A stretch of 64,000 nt of DNA. It comes from Planctomycetota bacterium (GTDB lineage Bacteria > Planctomycetota > Planctomycetia > Pirellulales > Lacipirellulaceae). The notes under the pieces were generated by a model that did no database searches, was not told the DNA's origin, and was given only the letters and a program-made list of their open reading frames with translations. The stretch is from NCBI GenBank assembly GCA_013152205.1, contig JAADGV010000053.1, positions 62,001 through 126,000 on the forward strand, given 5' to 3'. Made by a program: the position numbers and the translations under genes. The number at the start of each line of letters is the position of its first letter. Position 1 is the first letter of the stretch. Positions 1 through 8,850 of the stretch are shown piece after piece.

Positions 1-2
1 TG

Positions 3-1655
3 ACGCGAGGAGGCGAGGTTGCTGCCCGACTGCCGAGCGTTAATGAACTCGCCCGGCCAGAAAACTGGTTGCTTTGGCTGGTGACCTTTGTTGTGGTCAA
101 GATTGTTCACGAACTGGCGCATGCGACGACTTGTCGGCATTTTGGGGGGCGGTGCCACGAGATGGGCGTCTTGCTGCTTGCTTGTGTTCCTTGTCTCTAC
201 TGCGATGTTACTGATGTTTGGCGATTGCCGAGCAAATGGCGACGGATTGCGGTTTCGGCAGCGGGGATGATTGCCGAGTTGGTGATTGCTGCTGTTGCGT
301 TGATTGCTTGGTGGCATACACAGCCTGGGCTGCTCAACACTTGGTGTTTGAGCTTAGTGGTTGTCTGTTCGGTTGGCACTTTGTTGGTCAACGGCAATCC
401 TTTGTTGCGGTACGATGGCTATTACATTCTTTCCGACTTGGTCGAGGTGCCCAATCTGGCAGGGCGTGCTCAGGGGCTGTTGCCTGGTATGCTGCGGAGA
501 TGGCTGCTGGGTGAGCCGCGAGTCGACGACCCGCTACTGGACAGGGCACAACAGCGAGGATTGCTTGTCTATGCTGTGGCCGCCCGTATTTATTTGACGG
601 TTGTCTTGCTGAGCATCTTTGTTGCTTTGCTGGCTTGGACTCGGCCGTATCGTTTAGAAAACCTTGTTTACACGGTTGGGGTTATTACGTTGCTAGGAAT
701 TCTCATTCGGCCCTTGACCACGATTTGGCGCATGTCGAACAATCCGGCTTTGCGGTCGCGAATACGTAGGTGGCGTGCGGCGACCTTACTGGCGGGAATT
801 GCTGCGACCGTTGCCTTGGTGCTGTTTTTGCCAATCACGCACTCGGTGTCTGGGCCGACTGTTCTGGTTCCGGTCGAAGGGAAAACGGTCTACGCGACCA
901 TTGCTGGCGAGCTTCGCTATGCGGTAGCTGCTGGTACTCGGGTCGAGCAGGGAGAGGTGTTGGCTCGGCTGGCTGACCCGGACGTAGAGATTGCTCTGGC
1001 ACAGCAGCAGGGCGAGTACGACGTTTTTCGCGTACGTTACGATCAGATGAATGCGATGCGGGCCTTGGACGAGCGTGTGTTGCAACGGCTGCCCACGGCT
1101 CGGGCGGCGTTGGCCGACGCTCGATTGCAAATGGAGGAGTCTCGCCAGCAAGCTGAGGAGCTGGTGGTTCGTGCTCCTGTTGCGGGAACCGTCGTCGGCC
1201 CGCCGCGAATGGACGACGCGGCCAAGGACGAGGGGCGTTTGCCGAGTTGGTCTGGCTCTCCTCTGGAACCGCGTAACCTGGGGTGCTGGGTTGAGCCGGG
1301 GACCGTTCTTTGCACGGTAGCCGATCCCGGTCGCTTGGAAGCGTTGCTGGCCATCGATCAAGCGGATGTTTCGAAGGTCGAAGCTGGCCAAAAGGTTCGG
1401 CTTCGATTCGACTCTGCCCCTGCGCGGGTTTTCGAAGGAACGGTATTGCAGGTAGCCCGTCGTGCTGCCAACCGGCCCGTTGATGCCGCTCAGACTGAGC
1501 CGGGTAGATATCACTTGGTGCAAATTCGATTGGATAGCCAGGAGCCGGGCCTATTGGTCGGGGCTCGTGGCACGGCGAAGATCGAAGCCAGCCGAACGAC
1601 ACTGGGGGCGAAAGCCTCAACTTATCTTCGGCGTATGCTGCAGCTGCCTTGGTAA
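3..1655 (+). CDS. Peptidase M50 / HlyD-like fusion membrane protein (5' partial)
   Basis: Membrane zinc peptidase of the site-2 protease (M50) type joined to a HlyD-like periplasmic adaptor domain. The reading frame is open to the window edge, so the true start lies upstream; a TTG at 69 is only an internal in-frame codon. The HELAH zinc motif is encoded at 108-122. The second M50 motif, NPLLRYDGYY, which supplies the third metal ligand, follows about 95 residues later, between hydrophobic segments. The last half has a biotinyl/lipoyl-like stretch (VEGKTVYATIAGEL, then VRAPVAGTVVG) as in membrane-fusion proteins. Proteins of this build are known near export systems and bacteriocin-type genes, but the partner is outside the window. 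The substrate cannot be inferred. Domain assignment is firm; role is uncertain. Confidence 0.85.
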   Translation, partial: TRGGEVAARLPSVNELARPENWLLWLVTFVVVKIVHELAHATTCRHFGGRCHEMGVLLLACVPCLYCDVTDVWRLPSKWRRIAVSAAGMIAELVIAAVALIAWWHTQPGLLNTWCLSLVVVCSVGTLLVNGNPLLRYDGYYILSDLVEVPNLAGRAQGLLPGMLRRWLLGEPRVDDPLLDRAQQRGLLVYAVAARIYLTVVLLSIFVALLAWTRPYRLENLVYTVGVITLLGILIRPLTTIWRMSNNPALRSRIRRWRAATLLAGIAATVALVLFLPITHSVSGPTVLVPVEGKTVYATIAGELRYAVAAGTRVEQGEVLARLADPDVEIALAQQQGEYDVFRVRYDQMNAMRALDERVLQRLPTARAALADARLQMEESRQQAEELVVRAPVAGTVVGPPRMDDAAKDEGRLPSWSGSPLEPRNLGCWVEPGTVLCTVADPGRLEALLAIDQADVSKVEAGQKVRLRFDSAPARVFEGTVLQVARRAANRPVDAAQTEPGRYHLVQIRLDSQEPGLLVGARGTAKIEASRTTLGAKASTYLRRMLQLPW

Positions 1656-1768
1656 CGCTGGGGCCGCTGTCTTGCAGGAGGATTGCAAAGTCGCTGTGGG
1701 AGATTACCAACTTTGCAGCCGTCCTGTTTTGTCGTGTGCATTAAGTCGGCATGTTGTTCGTAGCGCAT

Positions 1769-1807
1769 AAAAAACCGGAGGCCGACCAGTTTCGGGTCGA
1801 CCTCCGG
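1769..1807 (-). terminator. Rho-independent terminator of the porin gene
   Basis: A GC-rich inverted repeat (arms 1775-1787 and 1794-1807, six-base loop) is followed on the minus strand by six T residues (1774-1769). It lies 38 bases beyond the porin stop codon, in the right orientation to end that transcript. The plus-strand side has a weaker T run (ctttttg), so it may also act on the M50 gene. Confidence 0.85.
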
Positions 1808-1844
1808 CAGGGGGACTTTTTGAGTGTTCAGCTCTAACCTTCGG

Positions 1845-3098
1845 TTAGTAGGTCAGAATCACGTCGCAGCCGACCATGTCTTGGTCAAAGCCAGTCGCAG
1901 GAACCCAGTCCTTACGAACTTCTGGACGAAGTACCATGTTGTCCAGCAGCTTGATGTTGACACCGGAGGTTATCGCGTTGTTCGACACGCCCGTGTTTCG
2001 CCACCACTCAACGCGGGTACCGAAGCTGACGATGTCGTTGTACTGCCAAAACAGGTACTGGTTGACACCCATGGTCTCAGCAGCAATACCAACACCGCCG
2101 GCACCTTCAAGCTTCAAGTAATCCGTCTGGAAGACATAGTTCAAACGATCGGTCAGCGTGACATCAAAGACGACGCTGTGCGAGTAATCACTATCATTAC
2201 CTACGGTGGTGATAGCACCAAAGTTGCCATAGGTGTTGATGTAGGTCAGCGAGATCGCATCGCTTAGATTGGCCGAGAAACCACCTAAGAAGCTGCTGCC
2301 GTTGTTAACTCGATCGAAACCAGTGTCCCAACCAAGCGTCCAACCACCGTAGAAGGTGATATTCTCAAAACCGCTGTAGGTAGCCAATGCACCCGTGTGG
2401 GTGAACGGCTCGCTGTTGAACATCGTTAGAGCGTGGCTGTAGAAGAAGTTGCCCGTCGCGGGAACGACTTCGTAACCAACCAACGTGAAGAATTTACCAA
2501 CCTTCACCGATAGGTCGCCCATCGCCACTTCACCATATAACTGTGGCAAAGCCCAACCGTAAACGCCGTTATCCCAGGAGGCATCGAAGCTTCCTGCATT
2601 GGGAACTGCGGCACCAGGATTGCCGAAAGCTTGGGTCTTCTGGGCGTCGGTACCGTAGATAAAGTCGGCACGGAAACCGAAATCTAGGCCGTCCGAGCCA
2701 TCGGCTACACGACCGATATAGAACCATTGTTGGTGTAAATTCAGAGTGTTGGGGTTGTCGTTAAACGCTCCCAAGTCGCCAGGGGCAACAGAACCAGGTG
2801 TTTGTTGATCGTGGGCACCGAACTGCGTCCAGCCACCAATATCGAGCCTTGTGTTGCTCAGGCCAAGCGCTTGCGACATGCTAAGACCTTCGAGCCAGCC
2901 TGGGCCCATACCGCTCAGGAGGCCACTGCCTCCGCCGCATACTGCGGACCCGCATCCACCACCATCGCAGCCGCTGTCGCAGCCGACTTGTTTCACTTGT
3001 TCATCGAAAGACCACTGGCCTAGGCTGTCTTCGGCAAACACGGGTGCCGTTGAGAGCGCAAGAACAGCAATACCGACCGTCCATGTCTTGAATTTCAC
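1845..3098 (-). CDS. OmpL-like outer membrane beta-barrel porin (BBP2 family)
   Basis: Predicted outer-membrane porin of 417 residues. The start is placed at a GTG (3098) because it has a strong Shine-Dalgarno (AGAAGGAG, 7-nt spacer) and gives a clean signal peptide, MKFKTWTVGIAVLALSTAPVFA, cut near residue 22; the open frame extends 20 codons further upstream without such support. A Cys/Gly-rich stretch follows (Cys at about 40, 44, 49 and 54), then alternating aromatic/polar strands typical of BBP2 barrels (GGWTQFGAHD, GFRADFIYGTD, VKVGKFFTLVGYE). The chain ends in a tyrosine (VILTY), as expected for recognition by the Bam machinery. It is a single gene with its own terminator. The permeating solute cannot be told from sequence. 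Confidence 0.88.
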   Translation of the reverse strand: MKFKTWTVGIAVLALSTAPVFAEDSLGQWSFDEQVKQVGCDSGCDGGGCGSAVCGGGSGLLSGMGPGWLEGLSMSQALGLSNTRLDIGGWTQFGAHDQQTPGSVAPGDLGAFNDNPNTLNLHQQWFYIGRVADGSDGLDFGFRADFIYGTDAQKTQAFGNPGAAVPNAGSFDASWDNGVYGWALPQLYGEVAMGDLSVKVGKFFTLVGYEVVPATGNFFYSHALTMFNSEPFTHTGALATYSGFENITFYGGWTLGWDTGFDRVNNGSSFLGGFSANLSDAISLTYINTYGNFGAITTVGNDSDYSHSVVFDVTLTDRLNYVFQTDYLKLEGAGGVGIAAETMGVNQYLFWQYNDIVSFGTRVEWWRNTGVSNNAITSGVNIKLLDNMVLRPEVRKDWVPATGFDQDMVGCDVILTY

Positions 3099-3105
3099 GT
3101 GGGAG

Positions 3106-3113
3106 CTCCTTCT
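3106..3113 (-). promoter_or_regulatory. Ribosome binding site deciding the porin start
   Basis: AGAAGGAG on the minus strand, 7 nt before the GTG at 3098. It favours this start over the longer open frame reaching 3158. Confidence 0.8.
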
Positions 3114-3458
3114 GCATTTGCGTTGCTGCACACTCCAGTTCCAACTGGAAAACAACAATGCAAGGTCTTAATTTACGAATTCCAACCCGCCAATGGTGCC
3201 GTTCAACGCACAATTGGCACGCTTGAACACGCGGGATTTCTGTTCGCCTTGAAGAAAGTTATCGACCTTGCTTCACTTATGGGACTAGCCAGCAAAGTGC
3301 AAAAGATGCGAAAAGAGTTGCCAAAGCGCCCGAAATTGGCAAACTTTTCTAGTCGAAACGGTTGCAATGTCCGACAGGCCAAGATCGGTATTACGACCAG
3401 TATTGTCGGCAAAGATTACCTAGTTTGACGAGCTGCCTATCCCAGGAAGTATGGCTTT
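3114..3458. other. Intergenic region upstream of the porin gene
   Basis: About 345 bases without a credible gene; the short open frames here show no family resemblance or ribosome site. It must hold the porin promoter. The one structure noted is a 7-bp inverted repeat, TTGCCAA (3318-3324) and TTGGCAA (3336-3342), with an 11-base spacer; it may be an operator or chance. Confidence 0.4.
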
Positions 3459-3821
3459 TCACTTCTCTTCTAATGGCTGGGTTGCGGATACCTCGTCTAC
3501 ATGCCGACTATAAAGCAGGTTGACGACTGCAATTCGAGTGCAGGATGCCACTCCAAAAGTAATTGCCAGCACTAAACCAACATAGGCGAGTCGAGCCCCA
3601 GAGAGGCCGTTATCAGGATTGCCTGTTTTCGACAACGCAATTAGCGCCATCCCGCCGGCTAGTAATGGAACAATAGTTAGCACCGGCGCGAAAAAAGCGA
3701 TCGGCGAAACCAGCCCCAAAAGCAAGGCCAATACGGCGGAGGAACTCATCGCCCGATACTGACCAAGTTCGTCAGCACTGTAAGAGTCTGCTGATTTCAT
3801 TTTTGGTTCGAATTGTTGCAT
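3459..3821 (-). CDS. DUF4190-like small membrane protein
   Basis: 120-residue protein with a polar N-terminus (about 25 residues) and two long hydrophobic stretches: residues 28-65 (AVLALLLGLVSPIAFF and following) and 77-100. The pattern, an Ala/Leu/Gly-rich helix pair with a conserved LGLVSP element and an LIALSKTG turn, matches DUF4190-type proteins that planctomycetes carry in many copies. No catalytic residue is evident. It lies between the porin promoter region and a dispersed repeat, and is probably transcribed alone. Function unknown. Confidence 0.7.
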   Translation of the reverse strand: MQQFEPKMKSADSYSADELGQYRAMSSSAVLALLLGLVSPIAFFAPVLTIVPLLAGGMALIALSKTGNPDNGLSGARLAYVGLVLAITFGVASCTRIAVVNLLYSRHVDEVSATQPLEEK

Positions 3822-3884
3822 GATAAAAAGGTGACTACTTCAGCTCAGTGAAGAAGAAGATATAAAAAACAGCGCGGCCTCAGA

Positions 3885-4038
3885 CCGCAACCAAATAGAT
3901 GGGAATATCTCGCAAAGGCGCTAAGTCGTAAAGAAAACAAGAAAAGGGATGTCTCGCAGAGGCGCAGAGACCGCGGAGAAAACTGGGGGTACCACAGCCC
4001 TGTTGTCATTGCGTCTTAGCGCCTTTGCATGAGTCTTA
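3885..4038. repeat. Dispersed element, copy 1, with inverted ends
   Basis: About 150 bases shared with 37130-37276 (roughly 80% identical by eye). Both begin CCGCAACCAAATAG, contain CTCGCAAAGGCGCTAAGTCG and TCTCGCAGAGGCGC, and end GAGTCTTA. The outer parts are inverted: CGCAAAGGCGCTAAG near the left end reappears in reverse complement near 4013-4028. The element could fold into a long hairpin and looks MITE-like or REP-like, with no coding capacity. Confidence 0.8.
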
Positions 4039-4170
4039 ATTTCAGGTCCGATCATACTAAATTTTTGCATGCTTCGCAAATTTTGATCGTCAGTAACGCG
4101 GATTCTACAGATTTTCGCAGGTTAGAGCGTCTTACCTTGTTCTATTTCCAAGAGTGTTCTGCGGGAGGAT

Positions 4171-4191
4171 GTCGTGGCCGACACCGCTAAC
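4171..4191 (-). repeat. Polar REP-like repeat, copy a
   Basis: Copy of a dispersed repeat whose minus-strand core reads GTTAGCGGTG followed by a C/G-rich stem; this copy has the variant GTGTCGGCCACGAC. It lies 20 bases past the stop codon of the cvpA-like gene. The core is palindromic and could form a small stem-loop at the transcript end. No T run follows, so it is not a standard terminator. Confidence 0.75.
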
Positions 4192-4210
4192 AAAACCACT
4201 TTGGGGCAAC

Positions 4211-4735
4211 TCATTTTCCGAGAAACTGTTTGTCTGCCTTTTCGCCTAGTGCAAAACTCTTGACGACATTGTGAAAAGGAGCTCGTGCATACTCTAGGGT
4301 CGAAACCTGCCACTCGGAGGCGTCGCTAAGCGACCATTCTCCTGCCTGAATCGGCACTCGCTCTAAAGTGTACGCGGCAAAGCTTGTGAGCATCACGGCT
4401 ACCATCAACCCCATCAACGGGCCAACAATTTTATCGAGCAATGGGATAAACCGCATCCGAATACCCGATGCCGATTTCGTTGCCAATCCAAAAACAAGAA
4501 CCGAGATTGCAAACACGCCCCAAATGCCGGCTAAGATAAAATACCAAGCAAATTCTCCTGGCTTACCCGACTTCTCTAACAACCAAACGCCAAGCGGAAT
4601 GCCTGCAAAGGTGCCAAGCAGACCAGCAAGGATAATGTTAAACAGCTTGATGGCATTGTTCCATAGCCCTTCGTTGACCGTCATCGCCATCGAAGCGAAG
4701 AACAAAAACAAGAGCATCAGTGTAATGTAAAGCAT
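4211..4735 (-). CDS. CvpA family membrane protein
   Basis: 174-residue protein with about four predicted membrane helices: residues 1-22, 30-52, 63-84 and 103-124. Between helices three and four lies the IRMRFIPLLDKIVGPLMG element typical of CvpA-like proteins, which end a helix pair with a conserved Asp-x-x-x-Gly pattern. CvpA is needed for colicin V production in E. coli and is linked to envelope homeostasis; its biochemical role is not settled. Here it follows the PilB-like gene by 35 bases on the same strand and may be co-transcribed with it. The C-terminal 50 residues are polar and probably cytoplasmic. Confidence 0.7.
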   Translation of the reverse strand: MLYITLMLLFLFFASMAMTVNEGLWNNAIKLFNIILAGLLGTFAGIPLGVWLLEKSGKPGEFAWYFILAGIWGVFAISVLVFGLATKSASGIRMRFIPLLDKIVGPLMGLMVAVMLTSFAAYTLERVPIQAGEWSLSDASEWQVSTLEYARAPFHNVVKSFALGEKADKQFLGK

Positions 4736-4770
4736 AATATTTCCCTAGGCAGTCAATCTCGCCCTATTAC

Positions 4771-6699
4771 CTATTGTTTAAGAATTCTCATAAGTTCTGG
4801 CACGGACGTAATCCCTTTGGCAACAAGCAAAATACCTTCTTCTTGCAGTGATCGCTGGCGAGCAGCCCGAGCGGCTTTTTTGAGCAAGTCTAGTTTGGGC
4901 TGTTTCACTAGAATCTCTCGCATTTTGTCGGTCACCACGAGCAACTCAAATACGCCCGTACGCCCTTTGAAGCCAAGCCCTTGGCAAGTTTGGCACGGTT
5001 TATCGATTTCTTCGGGCTTGGGCGGTCGGTAAATATGCTCGATTTTTCCGGCTGGGATTCCCAGTTTTTTGAGCACTTCAGCAGTCGGCGTGTAGGCGAC
5101 TTTGCAGTCGGGGCACAGCAGGCGTATCATCCGCTGATAGAGTACTGCTTTGGCAGCCGAGGCGAAATCTTTGGCGGGCATCTTCATTTGTAAGATTCGC
5201 AGCAAAGCTTCCGCCGAATCCTTGGCACGCACGTTGGTGACCACCAAACGCTCATCGCGAACTTCGTTGAGCAATAGCTGAGCAGTCTCGAGATTGACGA
5301 AGTCACGCAGAATATAAACATTTGGATAGGTACGAATAAGACGTGGCAAAAGACCATCGGGGGTTTCACCTGCTGCGGTATCGTAGGTCGTCACCTTGAT
5401 GTTTTGGATCTCTTGCTCGCGGTGGTTCACCTCTTCGATAGCAGTAAAGTCTCGCATCAGACGATCTGTCTGCTGAAGCGAAATATCTGTAACCGTCGTC
5501 ATCCCTCCGCCTGGCAGGGTAGAAATGATAATGAGCCCCTGATCGGAAGCCATCAGCTCTTCCCATTGCTGCTGTAAACCCTCACGCATACCTAAGTCGC
5601 TGTAACTGGAAAGGATTTTACCCTTTCCTTCCAACGAAAGAACCACTCGCTCGCCAGAGGCTACGCCTTGGGTGACCATCGGGCAGAGATAGGATTTCCC
5701 TTGGTACTTGGCGCCAAATTCTCCCGATTGTTTACTACGTCGATCCTTAACATCAAGGTTAGCCAACGTCTTCATCACGGCCAACATTACATCGCTAGGT
5801 TCGCGTTCAAGGGCTTCGCCGCTATGCCAGACACCATCGATCTCGTAGCGAACTTTGACCCCTTGTTTTGTAAAGTCGAGCATCGTGCGAGCGCAACGGC
5901 GACTTACCATCTCGACAACTATGTCTTTGGCAAGCAAGTAGCCTGGGGAGTGTCTGGCGGAAAGCAAATTGGCGTTATTCAAATTTGCGTCTTCTGCGCC
6001 CATGGCGATCAGATCAACGGGCGCACCTTTTTCGTACTCTGCCTTGCGTTCGGCATCGATCTTGATGCCTACCTTGCTACCAAGACTTGCTAAGACGTAT
6101 CGCCACCACGAACTGGTTAAAACCGTTTCATGTTGTTCAACGCTTTTATTATGAACGAGGACATAGGGTATCCACGTAGCCAAAAATACGACAAACATAA
6201 TTGGCACGCTGATGAGCGTAGCTAGGGGCAGAAAAAACAGAAGCAAGGTCACCAGCATAAAAGGAAAGAAAATAATAGGGTTCCATTTTTGCCAGTTAAG
6301 GTGATGAATTTGAGTAGCTCGATTGACCCAATCTCCTGCTCCAACCCACATCATCAGTAACAGAAATAGCGCTAGCACTTTGAAGACGATTGCTATGTTA
6401 AAACGGAGTGTTCGAGCCTGTAGGGAAAAGAAATTTGCATCACCAGCCGGATTGGCAGAAGCCCCGTCCTCTGGGGAATCAACGGTTTTTTTCTTGCCCG
6501 TAGCTCGGGCCTCCTTAGAATCTTCAGCGATTTTTTTTGATCGGCGGCCCTCCATTTCACTGGAAATCGCTTGAGTACCCAGCGTATCGGCCAAGCCAAC
6601 TTGCGCAGAAGCTTGGTACGGCGCCACCCAAAATGCCGCAATCATCGCAATCAAAAAGGCTACGCGTCTCGGAAGGTGTAAACTGGTTGTGTGCCGCAT
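4771..6699 (-). CDS. Membrane-anchored PilB/GspE-like protein with degenerate ATPase motifs
   Basis: 642 residues. The C-terminal half has the GspE/PilB secretion ATPase fold, including the tetra-cysteine zinc element (CPDC at 529-532, CQTC at 569-572) and the GLGFKGRTGVFELL motif. Two features are unusual. First, the N-terminus has a signal-like segment (VAFLIAMIAAFWVAPYQASA) and two further hydrophobic segments near 102-124 and 141-184, whereas GspE and PilB are normally soluble. Second, the nucleotide site is lost: Walker A reads STLPGGGMTTV with Met at 400 in place of Lys, and the Walker B/GE-RD region reads YPNVYILRDFVN without the Glu. The gene overlaps the stop codon of the pilT-like gene by one base (TGATG), so the two are translationally coupled. 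It is probably a structural or regulatory pseudo-ATPase. Confidence 0.85.
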   Translation of the reverse strand: MRHTTSLHLPRRVAFLIAMIAAFWVAPYQASAQVGLADTLGTQAISSEMEGRRSKKIAEDSKEARATGKKKTVDSPEDGASANPAGDANFFSLQARTLRFNIAIVFKVLALFLLLMMWVGAGDWVNRATQIHHLNWQKWNPIIFFPFMLVTLLLFFLPLATLISVPIMFVVFLATWIPYVLVHNKSVEQHETVLTSSWWRYVLASLGSKVGIKIDAERKAEYEKGAPVDLIAMGAEDANLNNANLLSARHSPGYLLAKDIVVEMVSRRCARTMLDFTKQGVKVRYEIDGVWHSGEALEREPSDVMLAVMKTLANLDVKDRRSKQSGEFGAKYQGKSYLCPMVTQGVASGERVVLSLEGKGKILSSYSDLGMREGLQQQWEELMASDQGLIIISTLPGGGMTTVTDISLQQTDRLMRDFTAIEEVNHREQEIQNIKVTTYDTAAGETPDGLLPRLIRTYPNVYILRDFVNLETAQLLLNEVRDERLVVTNVRAKDSAEALLRILQMKMPAKDFASAAKAVLYQRMIRLLCPDCKVAYTPTAEVLKKLGIPAGKIEHIYRPPKPEEIDKPCQTCQGLGFKGRTGVFELLVVTDKMREILVKQPKLDLLKKAARAARQRSLQEEGILLVAKGITSVPELMRILKQ

Positions 6700-7907
6700 C
6701 AGATAATACCGCCTTGTGAGACGTCGATTCCTTTGAGTGCCATCTTCAATTGTTCGCGACTTGGGGCCACTTCCATGGCCACTTCACGGTCGATCAACTC
6801 TTCGTCGACTAGTTTTTTTAGACTCTGGGTAAAATCTTGCATGCCATCCTCGGCACCCACCCGAATCGCATCGCCTAGGCGGTGGTCTTCTTCGTCGAGA
6901 ACCAATTTTCGGACGGTAGGGGTAAACAACATGATCTCGCAAGTCGGCACTCTCCCCACGCCAGGCTTGATCGATTTGAGTAGTTTTTGGGCAACAATGC
7001 CCTTCATATTCATCGCAATCGCGCTACGCAAAGCGCTGTGCATGTCTTGGGGGAAGAGGTCTAAAATACGACCAATCGTCGACGGGGCGGTACTGGCATG
7101 GATGGTTCCGAAGACCAAGTGGCCGGTCTCTGCCGCGTGAATGGCCGTCATAAATGTTTCTTTGTCACGCATTTCGCCCACGAGCATGACGTCGGGGTCT
7201 TCACGCACCGCGTGCTTCATGCCAATCTCAAAGTCGATCACATCAAGGCCGATCTCTCGTTGGTTGATCAGGCACTTCTGTTCGGTAAAGACGAATTCGA
7301 TTGGGTCTTCAAGCGTAAGAATATGTTTACGGTAGTTGGCGTTGATCCAGTTAAGCATCGACGCAATGGTTGTACTCTTGCCCGAACCCGTTACGCCAGC
7401 GAGCAAAACCATGCCTTGGTCGTAGGTGCATAGATTTTTGATCGACGGAGGCAGGTTCAAGCCCTCGAAGTCGGGGATCCAGCTACTCACGCGCCGAGCC
7501 ACCATCCCAATATGGCCAAGCTGTTGCAGTAAATTCACTCGGAATCGCCAATTGGTGCCGTCGACTTCGCACATGTGGGCAAAGTCTGCCCCACCTTCCT
7601 TATCAAAAATCTTTCGGCTCCGCTCGTTCATCAACGGAAAGCATAGCCGTACCATTTCTTCGTCGTCGATTGGGTCTCGTTGCATCGGTCGCAAGGTGCC
7701 GTCGATTCGCAGCATCGGTGGATTGCCCACCTTGAGATGCAAATCGCTCGCTTCGTGCTTCACGCATGCACGAAACATTGCATTGACTTCCAGCTCTTGA
7801 TGACGGCCGACAAAACTGTCGTAGTCTGCTTCGGAAATTGATGATTTGCTCATATCTTCACTGCTCCAGGAATCCAGTGCTGGGAACCCGCGGCGTTTGT
7901 ACGCCAT
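6699..7907 (-). CDS. PilT-type secretion/retraction ATPase
   Basis: 402-residue cytoplasmic ATPase of the PilT/VirB11 group. All key motifs are intact: Walker A GVTGSGKSTT (171-180), Asp box LTLEDPIEFVF (198-208), Walker B DPDVMLVGEMRD (237-248) and His box TGHLVFGTIHAS (261-272). In type IV pili such enzymes power pilus retraction or pilin turnover. An internal ATG at 7853 (MSKSSISEADYD), preceded by GGAG and GAAG, is an alternative start about as likely as 7907. The gene begins 12 bases after hisF and is coupled to the degenerate PilB-like gene. No pilin or PilC gene is in the window, so the machine it serves is not shown. Confidence 0.9.
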   Translation of the reverse strand: MAYKRRGFPALDSWSSEDMSKSSISEADYDSFVGRHQELEVNAMFRACVKHEASDLHLKVGNPPMLRIDGTLRPMQRDPIDDEEMVRLCFPLMNERSRKIFDKEGGADFAHMCEVDGTNWRFRVNLLQQLGHIGMVARRVSSWIPDFEGLNLPPSIKNLCTYDQGMVLLAGVTGSGKSTTIASMLNWINANYRKHILTLEDPIEFVFTEQKCLINQREIGLDVIDFEIGMKHAVREDPDVMLVGEMRDKETFMTAIHAAETGHLVFGTIHASTAPSTIGRILDLFPQDMHSALRSAIAMNMKGIVAQKLLKSIKPGVGRVPTCEIMLFTPTVRKLVLDEEDHRLGDAIRVGAEDGMQDFTQSLKKLVDEELIDREVAMEVAPSREQLKMALKGIDVSQGGII

Positions 7908-7919
7908 CCACTGACTATT

Positions 7920-8705
7920 TTATGCACACACCTCGACCGCCATGCGTACGGGAACGCCAAGGTCGGCCATCATGCGTTTGGTCTCTTGAATGCTATACTC
8001 GCCGAAATGGAAAATACTGGCAGCCAATGCGGCATCGGCTTTGCCAGTCGTGACGGCTTCGGCCAAATGTTCGGGACAACCGGCCCCGCCACTCGCCACC
8101 ACGGGTATCGTTACCGCTTCGCTCACCGCAGCGGTGATCTCTATATCATAGCCATCCTTGGTGCCATCGGCGTCCATGCTGGTCAACACAATCTCGCCAG
8201 CGCCAAGTTGCTGAACCTGCTTGGCCCAATCGACCGCTTCGAGCCCCGTGCCAATGCGCCCCCCGTTAATATGGACTTCCCATACTTCGCGGCCATCCTT
8301 TTGGATGCGTTTGGGGTCGATATTTACCACGATGCACTGGCTGCCAAATTTTAGTGCGGCAGCACGGACAAACTCGGGGTCGGTGACCGCAGCCGAGTTG
8401 ATCGACACTTTATCGCAACCCGCCAGCAGCAGATCGCGGATATCCTCTAGCGATCGAATCCCTCCGCCCACAGTGAGCGGCATAAAAACCTGCTCGGCAG
8501 TGCGTCGCACCACGTCGAGCATGATATCGCGTCCTTCGTGGCTGGCACAAATATCGAGGAACACCAACTCGTCGGCCCCTTCGCGCTCGTAACGCGCAGC
8601 AACTTCGACCGGGTCGCCTGCGTCGCGGAGTTTTACAAAGTTAGTACCCTTCACCACACGACCACGGTCGACGTCGAGACAGGGAATCACACGTTTGGCG
8701 AGCAT
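7920..8705 (-). CDS. hisF: Imidazole glycerol phosphate synthase, cyclase subunit HisF
   Basis: 261-residue (beta/alpha)8 barrel protein that, with the glutaminase HisH, converts PRFAR and ammonia to imidazole glycerol phosphate and AICAR in histidine synthesis. The catalytic aspartates are in their canonical places: Asp11 ([14 protein letters not shown]) and Asp130 (VVNIDPKRI). The phosphate-binding loops LTVGGGIRS and VVASGGAG are intact. Length is normal for the family. No other his gene is adjacent; hisF sits alone between the dinG-like gene and pilT, so histidine genes are dispersed in this genome. Confidence 0.97.
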   Translation of the reverse strand: MLAKRVIPCLDVDRGRVVKGTNFVKLRDAGDPVEVAARYEREGADELVFLDICASHEGRDIMLDVVRRTAEQVFMPLTVGGGIRSLEDIRDLLLAGCDKVSINSAAVTDPEFVRAAALKFGSQCIVVNIDPKRIQKDGREVWEVHINGGRIGTGLEAVDWAKQVQQLGAGEIVLTSMDADGTKDGYDIEITAAVSEAVTIPVVASGGAGCPEHLAEAVTTGKADAALAASIFHFGEYSIQETKRMMADLGVPVRMAVEVCA

Positions 8706-8850
8706 GGCGGCGAGATCGACGGGGAAAACAGAGGTGAGGGCTTGGCAAACCGGGGCGGTTGCCCGAAGTCCCTTAAACCCTTCAGTTTAAGTAGGGCCGG
8801 GGGGCGGGTCAACTAGCGACTGGAAGCTTACAGCCAGTAGCCCCATATCT

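Noticed and set aside
786-1710. Two long minus-strand open frames (245 and 291 codons) opposite the M50/HlyD gene
   Set aside because: Low-complexity Arg/Pro/Ser-rich translations typical of antisense frames in GC-rich DNA; the plus strand has strong family motifs.
3203-3412. 69-codon minus-strand frame upstream of the porin
   Set aside because: No ribosome site, no family and unusual composition; it lies in the porin promoter region.
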